From the NCBI RefSeq assembly GCF_016862995.1, contig NZ_BOOA01000032.1:1-64000 (forward strand): a DNA stretch of 64,000 nt, given 5' to 3'. The translations under genes were made by a program, and so were the position numbers. Below are positions 60,369 to 64,000 of this stretch, one piece after another. The notes below the pieces were generated by a model. It saw only the letters and a program-made list of their open reading frames with translations, ran no database searches and was not told the DNA's origin. Within the stretch, counting starts at the first letter, position 1; the number at the start of each line of letters is the position of its first letter. Source of the stretch: Acrocarpospora phusangensis. GTDB taxonomy: Bacteria; Actinomycetota; Actinomycetes; Streptosporangiales; Streptosporangiaceae.

Positions 60369-60956
60369 TCAGGTGGCGGACTTCATGCTGGGGTGGACGG
60401 CGACGACGATCCGGTGGTCGCGGCCACGTTCCGCGGACTCGTCGTGGTACTTGGACACCAGCGCCGTGACCGTTCTCGTCAGCTCCTCGGCGAACGCGGC
60501 CCGGTCGGCCGCCGAGGCGAAGCGGATCTCGCCGTCGATCGCGAAGGTCGCCACTCGCTGGCGCGCCTTCGCGGCCCCGGAGATGAGCGCGCCCACGTCG
60601 CGGACCAGCCGGGCGGCCACCGCCAGCAGCCAGCTCGCCGACAGCTGGTCGGGGGAGCGGGCCGGGTCCGGCTCCAGTGAGCCCAGCGCGGTGGGGGAGA
60701 TCACGTACGAGGCCGCGGTCGCCCGCATAATGCGCTCGTTGACGTTGCCCTTGCGCCGCTCCTCGACCATCTCCACCAGCCCGTGCGCCTCAAGCGTCTT
60801 CAGGTGGTAGTTGATCTTCTGCCGGGGCAGGCCGACCTTGGCGGCGAGCATGGTCGCGGAGCCGGGCTCGCTCAGCTCGGCCAGCAGCCGGGCCCGGATG
60901 GGAGCCAGCGAGACCTCGGCGGCGGCCGGGTCCTCGATCACGGCGATGTCCTGCAT
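60369..60956 (-). CDS. Winged-helix regulator, ArsR-like (paralogue)
   Basis: A 195-residue paralogue of the gene at 55699: APIRARLLAELSEPGSATMLAAKVGLPRQKINYHLKTLEAHGLVEMVEERRKGNVNERIMRATA, with a matching C-terminal domain. It has lost its SRPBCC partner. The ATG at 60956 lies 6 nt after TAGCCT, and the upstream sequence shares a motif with the paralogue's promoter. Confidence 0.87.
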   Translation of the reverse strand: MQDIAVIEDPAAAEVSLAPIRARLLAELSEPGSATMLAAKVGLPRQKINYHLKTLEAHGLVEMVEERRKGNVNERIMRATAASYVISPTALGSLEPDPARSPDQLSASWLLAVAARLVRDVGALISGAAKARQRVATFAIDGEIRFASAADRAAFAEELTRTVTALVSKYHDESAERGRDHRIVVAVHPSMKSAT

Positions 60957-60962
60957 GACTGC

Positions 60963-60968
60963 AGGCTA
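60963..60968 (-). promoter_or_regulatory. -10-like element of the paralogous regulator, leaderless layout
   Basis: TAGCCT on the minus strand ends 6 nt before the ATG at 60956. The upstream ACAGATTTATTTGTCGG is the shared operator candidate. Confidence 0.5.
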
Positions 60969-61020
60969 CATCCGACAAATAAATCTGTAGGTGGCTCGGT
61001 GGCCGGAAGCGTAGGCTGCC

Positions 61021-61569
61021 GTGGCACGACCCGACGCGCGCCGGAACCCGGCCTTCCGCGCGGCCGGGCGGCCGGTCGTGCACGTCGTCCGGCTGTACCA
61101 CCCGGGCGGTGAGGACGCCGACCTGGTCCGTCGTACGCTGCTGGCCGAGGGGGCGCGGGTGGCCGCCCCCGGGAGCGAGGGCAGCGCCATCGCCGGGCCG
61201 CTCCTGCCGCCGGGAGCTCCGCGGCTGGACCCCGGCCTGCTGCTGTCCGGACGTCCGCAGCAGTTGGCCGAACGTGAATATGCGCTGTTCAAGCCGCGCT
61301 GGGGCGCGTTCTACCGCACCCGGCTCGACGAGCTCCTGCGGGGCTGGGACGTCGACACCCTCGTCGTGGCGGGCTGCAACTTCCCCAACTGCCCGCGGGC
61401 GACCCTGGTGGAGGCCAGCGAGCGGGACTACCGGCTGGTGCTGGCCGAGGACGCCACCTCCCGCCTGCACGACACCGGACGCGCGGAGATGGCGGGCATC
61501 GGCGTCAACCTGCTCTCCGTCAGCGCTGTCACGGGTGCGCTGGAGGGTCTTCCAGCGCTGCGGAACTGA
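61021..61569 (+). CDS. N-terminally truncated isochorismatase-like protein
   Basis: A 182-residue cysteine hydrolase fold: GRPVVHVVRLYHPGG, catalytic-type Lys in FKPRWGAFYRT, and the nucleophilic Cys in VAGCNFPNCPRATLVEASERDY. The family's first strand with the catalytic Asp (VIDMQ-like) is absent: the gene begins with GTG after an in-frame stop at 61012-61014. It may be inactive or have changed role. The 3' end overlaps the convergent gene by 41 nt. Confidence 0.75.
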   Translation: MARPDARRNPAFRAAGRPVVHVVRLYHPGGEDADLVRRTLLAEGARVAAPGSEGSAIAGPLLPPGAPRLDPGLLLSGRPQQLAEREYALFKPRWGAFYRTRLDELLRGWDVDTLVVAGCNFPNCPRATLVEASERDYRLVLAEDATSRLHDTGRAEMAGIGVNLLSVSAVTGALEGLPALRN

Positions 61570-61915
61570 TGTACACCCAGGCTTCCAGGCCCGAGCGCAG
61601 AACCACCTGGACGCGGACGTAGTCATCCACCTCGTACTCGTCGGCGGCGGCCAGTTCGGCGGCGGAGACGCTGAACACGGTGCCCTCGACTCCGTCGCGG
61701 GGGTCGCCGGTGGGGCGGACGATCGGGTGCACGGCCATGCCGCTGACGGCGACCACGTCCGGGTCGGTGATCTCCACCATGGCCAGTTCGTGGCCGGGAA
61801 GGACGTCGGCCTGGCCGTCCAGCAGGCGGCCGAAGTTGGCCCGCTGCACGTTGGGGTCCCGCAGGGTGCCGTACGAGAAGAGCCGGAGAGGGTACGCCGC
61901 GTCGGTGTTCGCCAT
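61529..61915 (-). CDS. Gamma-glutamylcyclotransferase-like (AIG2/GGCT) protein
   Basis: A 128-residue GGCT-fold protein: FSYGTLRDPNVQRANFGRLLDG (the YGSLR-type loop), VEGTVFSVSAAELAAADEYEVDDYVRV with the catalytic Glu in the DEYE motif, and a beta-strand end VLRSGLEAWVYI. It probably acts on gamma-glutamyl amines or peptides. The ATG at 61915 gives the usual family start. Confidence 0.88.
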   Translation of the reverse strand: MANTDAAYPLRLFSYGTLRDPNVQRANFGRLLDGQADVLPGHELAMVEITDPDVVAVSGMAVHPIVRPTGDPRDGVEGTVFSVSAAELAAADEYEVDDYVRVQVVLRSGLEAWVYISSAALEDPPAHP

Positions 61916-62058
61916 ACTCCCATGATCCCGCACCTGGGTTGCGATGGATTCGGGCGGATTACCTGGCATATGCGATGGTTATGCGGTGTAATCCTTGGCT
62001 TGAGGTGTTGGTTGGTCAATGGGTGGGAAAGCAGGGGTAAGACCTCGAGGAGAGCCTG

Positions 62059-62526
62059 GTGGAGCCCACGACCATTCATGCCGGCCGGATGCGCCTGACG
62101 GGTGACGTGCGGGCCCCGGCCTCCCTGGCCGTGGCGGATCTGCGGGAGTTGCCGCAGCGGGAGACGGCGGTGAGCTTCGAATGCAGTACCTCCGGGTTGC
62201 GGAGGCATCGTTTCGCCGGGCCGCTGCTCATCGACGTCGTCCACGCGGCCCAGCCGTTGTTCGAGGCTGGCGAACGCAAGGACAGGCTCCGGTTCCTGGT
62301 CTCGGTCTTCGGCGCGGACGGTCACCATGCCGTGCTGTCCTGGGGAGAGATCGATCCGGAGTTCGGCAACACCCAGGTCCTGCTCGGGGTGTCCATGGAC
62401 GGGCGGGCACTCGACGAGCAGGGTCCGCACCTGGTCGTGCCGGGCGACCGCTGCGGCGCCCGGAACATCAGCGGGATCGCCGAGATCCAGCTCGCGCGCC
62501 TCCGCGCGGCCAGGTTCCCGGGCTGA
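62059..62526 (+). CDS. Small molybdopterin-binding oxidoreductase-domain protein
   Basis: A 155-residue protein corresponding to a short form of the sulfite-oxidase-type molybdopterin domain: LTGDVRAPASLAVADLRELPQRE, FECSTSGLRRHRFAGPLLIDVV (Cys42 is at the Mo-ligand position), and VVPGDRCGARNISGIAEIQL. No signal peptide is present, so it may be cytoplasmic. The GTG start follows gaggaga. Substrate unknown; cofactor binding is inferred from the domain. Confidence 0.72.
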   Translation: MEPTTIHAGRMRLTGDVRAPASLAVADLRELPQRETAVSFECSTSGLRRHRFAGPLLIDVVHAAQPLFEAGERKDRLRFLVSVFGADGHHAVLSWGEIDPEFGNTQVLLGVSMDGRALDEQGPHLVVPGDRCGARNISGIAEIQLARLRAARFPG

Positions 62527-62586
62527 CCTCAGAACGGCGCACGCCGCAGCCCGCTGCTCCATGAGTTCGCCGAGCTGGCGATGGCC

Positions 62587-63117
62587 CTACAGGGCGAGGT
62601 CTGAGGCGAACGGCTGCGGCAGATACCCGTGGCTCAGCAGGATCGGAACGGGCGCGGCCGTCTCCTTGGCCGCCACGGAGGCGGCGATCCGCCTCGCGAG
62701 GGGTGAGGGCGCCAGTTCGGCGACCTGGTCGGCCGTGCAGAAGCGCGTCTCGGTGATCTCGTTGTCGAGGAAGCGGATGCGGCCCAGTTCCTCGGGGCCG
62801 AGCGTGCCGCCGTCGAAGATGAAGGCGATCAGGGGACGCCGGTCCGGGGCGGCGGGCCGCTGGTCGATGCTGAGGAGCGGCCCGAGTTCGGCGTTCAATC
62901 CGAGTTCCTCGCCCACCTCGCGGCGGGCCGCCTGCAGTGCCGTCTCACCGCGATCCACTTCGATCATGCCGCCGGGGATGTCCCAGTCGTCCTTGTAGCT
63001 GGTGTGTACGAGCATCACGCGGCCGGATTCGTCGAAGAACAGCACTCCGGCGGCGGCGATGGTGGCCGGCAGTGCCGCGTACCAGGCCGGGAGGGTGTTC
63101 TCTTGATCGGTTCCCAC
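62587..63117 (-). CDS. NUDIX hydrolase
   Basis: A 176-residue NUDIX protein: NUDIX box within WDIPGGMIEVDRGETALQAARREVGEELGL, holding the REVGEE metal-binding Glu residues. Between PGG and GE there are two extra residues compared with the common spacing. It would hydrolyse a nucleoside diphosphate derivative. The GTG at 63117 lies 6 nt after TACCTT and no Shine-Dalgarno is visible, so a leaderless start is likely. Confidence 0.85.
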   Translation of the reverse strand: MGTDQENTLPAWYAALPATIAAAGVLFFDESGRVMLVHTSYKDDWDIPGGMIEVDRGETALQAARREVGEELGLNAELGPLLSIDQRPAAPDRRPLIAFIFDGGTLGPEELGRIRFLDNEITETRFCTADQVAELAPSPLARRIAASVAAKETAAPVPILLSHGYLPQPFASDLAL

Positions 63118-63123
63118 GACAGG

Positions 63124-63129
63124 AAGGTA
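63124..63129 (-). promoter_or_regulatory. -10-like element of the NUDIX gene, leaderless layout
   Basis: TACCTT on the minus strand ends 6 nt before the GTG at 63117. A TTGCCG 16 nt upstream may be the -35. Confidence 0.45.
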
Positions 63130-63160
63130 CCCGAGGACCCCACCCCGGCAAAGGAAACGA

Positions 63161-64000
63161 ATGGCGACGAAACCCCATAACCTGGGACTCTTGCGGCGGG
63201 TGCGTGACCGGTTCACGCTCCGCCGACCACCCACGGGGACAGATCGCATGCGGCACGACCACCATGACCATACGGACCGGCTCGTCGAGATCGCCTGCGA
63301 CGAGTCCGGGTCGGAGGGGGAGAAGCTGATCGGCGGGAACACCGACGTGTTCGCGCACGCCAGCGTGTGCCTGCCCATGGAGTCGGCGGCGGCCTGCATC
63401 CAGGAGGCCCGCGAGAGAATCCGGTCCCCCGCCGAGGAGTACAAGGCCAACCATTTCCTCCGCGGGAAGCACCGCGCGGTCCTCACCTGGCTGCTCGCCC
63501 CCACCGGGCCGATCCACGGGAACGCCGGCGTCTTCCTGACCGACAAGACGTTCTTCGCCCTGAGCAAACTGACCGGCCTGCTCACCGACGACCCGGAGAC
63601 CGCCCGCGACCTGGCCGTCACGCTCTACCACGAGGGCGAACCCGCCTTCGGCCGGGCCGGATGGGCCGGATTCCTGTGGTCGTTCAACGACCTCGTCCGA
63701 GCCAAGATCCCGGCCGGCCCCTTCTTCGACCTGGTCGAAACCCTCCGTACCGGCGCCGACGGCCCAGCCGCCGAGATCATGAAGTCGCTGCCGGCGGCCA
63801 GGCCGCGCATCACCGAATACCTCGACGGAGTTCACGAACCCCCGAGAACGCCGGTGCTGGACCCGCTGATCCCCGCCATCACCCAGGCGGTCCGCCACTG
63901 GGGCCGGGGCGGCAGGCTCGTCTCCATCGTCCACGACGAGCAGACCGCCCTGACCGAGGAGCGGATAGCCGAGCTCAGAACCCTGTTCGACCACCCGCCC
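63161..64000 (+). CDS. DUF3800-like protein, 5' part
   Basis: The first 280 codons of a gene that runs past the window end. After a basic N-terminal ~40 residues comes LVEIACDESGSEGEKLIGGNTDVFAHASV, which resembles the DESG start of DUF3800 (RNase H-like) proteins. An EYKANHFLRGKHRAVLTWLL segment with conserved Lys/His follows. The function of the family is unknown; nuclease activity is a guess from the fold. ATG at 63161 has aaggaaacga upstream. It is divergent from the NUDIX gene. Confidence 0.7.
   Translation, partial: MATKPHNLGLLRRVRDRFTLRRPPTGTDRMRHDHHDHTDRLVEIACDESGSEGEKLIGGNTDVFAHASVCLPMESAAACIQEARERIRSPAEEYKANHFLRGKHRAVLTWLLAPTGPIHGNAGVFLTDKTFFALSKLTGLLTDDPETARDLAVTLYHEGEPAFGRAGWAGFLWSFNDLVRAKIPAGPFFDLVETLRTGADGPAAEIMKSLPAARPRITEYLDGVHEPPRTPVLDPLIPAITQAVRHWGRGGRLVSIVHDEQTALTEERIAELRTLFDHPP

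Overview
The window is about 64 kb of very GC-rich DNA. It shows strong third-position G/C bias, frequent GTG and TTG starts, short-gap operons with ATGA/GTGA overlaps, and many MarR, TetR, HxlR, PadR, ROK, LAL and XRE-MmyB regulators. This fits the chromosome of a filamentous actinobacterium, most likely of the Streptosporangiaceae type (inference; no rRNA or other marker is present). No tRNA, rRNA, CRISPR array, complete insertion sequence or prophage was seen.

Layout. 0-2 kb: the 5' part of an aspartyl-tRNA synthetase gene behind a T-box leader, and a small PIN-domain gene pair. 2-15 kb: small redox and stress loci, each beside its own regulator (SDR/MarR/haloalkane dehalogenase, XRE-MmyB regulators, aldo-keto reductase, PadR with a membrane partner, HxlR with a flavoprotein oxidoreductase, HxlR with a FrnE-like DsbA protein). 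15-21 kb: a six-gene operon, glutamine synthetase type III, GlxB, GlxC and GlxD-like subunits, a FAD amine oxidoreductase and an XRE-cupin regulator, with a Leu/Val-type dehydrogenase divergent from it. It looks like an amine or methylamine assimilation route through a glutamyl or N-methylglutamyl intermediate. 23-29.5 kb: a catabolic or biosynthetic island with a StyA/StyB-type flavin monooxygenase pair, an AraC regulator, TetR, a 3Fe-4S ferredoxin, a cytochrome P450 and an aldehyde dehydrogenase.

30-42 kb: secreted polysaccharide and plant-interaction genes. These are an NLP (necrosis-inducing) protein, a large secreted GH5 enzyme whose catalytic domain is interrupted by two discoidin domains, and a divergent operon of binding protein, two permeases, a second GH5, a ROK repressor and a large LuxR ATPase, with a perfect palindrome between the two transcription units. 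42-45 kb: a decayed patch with a truncated IS701-type transposase, an orphan gene, and WD40 and NACHT-associated membrane remnants. 45.5-57 kb: an alpha/beta hydrolase with a strong terminator, a 60-bp tandem repeat, an XRE-MmyB regulator, an ArsR operon, LtrA, a MarR-controlled MFS exporter, two SGNH hydrolases, DUF2243 and CtaG membrane proteins, and an ArsR-SRPBCC pair. 57-64 kb: a Ca2+/H+ exchanger, an SPFH protein, DUF4331, a second ArsR-SRPBCC locus whose SRPBCC gene is broken, an N-terminally truncated isochorismatase, a gamma-glutamylcyclotransferase-like protein, a small molybdopterin-domain protein, a NUDIX hydrolase and a partial DUF3800-like gene.

A recurring regulatory theme is that many regulator genes have a -10-like hexamer exactly 6 nt before the start codon, which predicts leaderless mRNAs. 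Several also carry a palindrome in the -35/-10 region, which suggests autoregulation. All family names come from recognising motifs by eye; no database search was possible.
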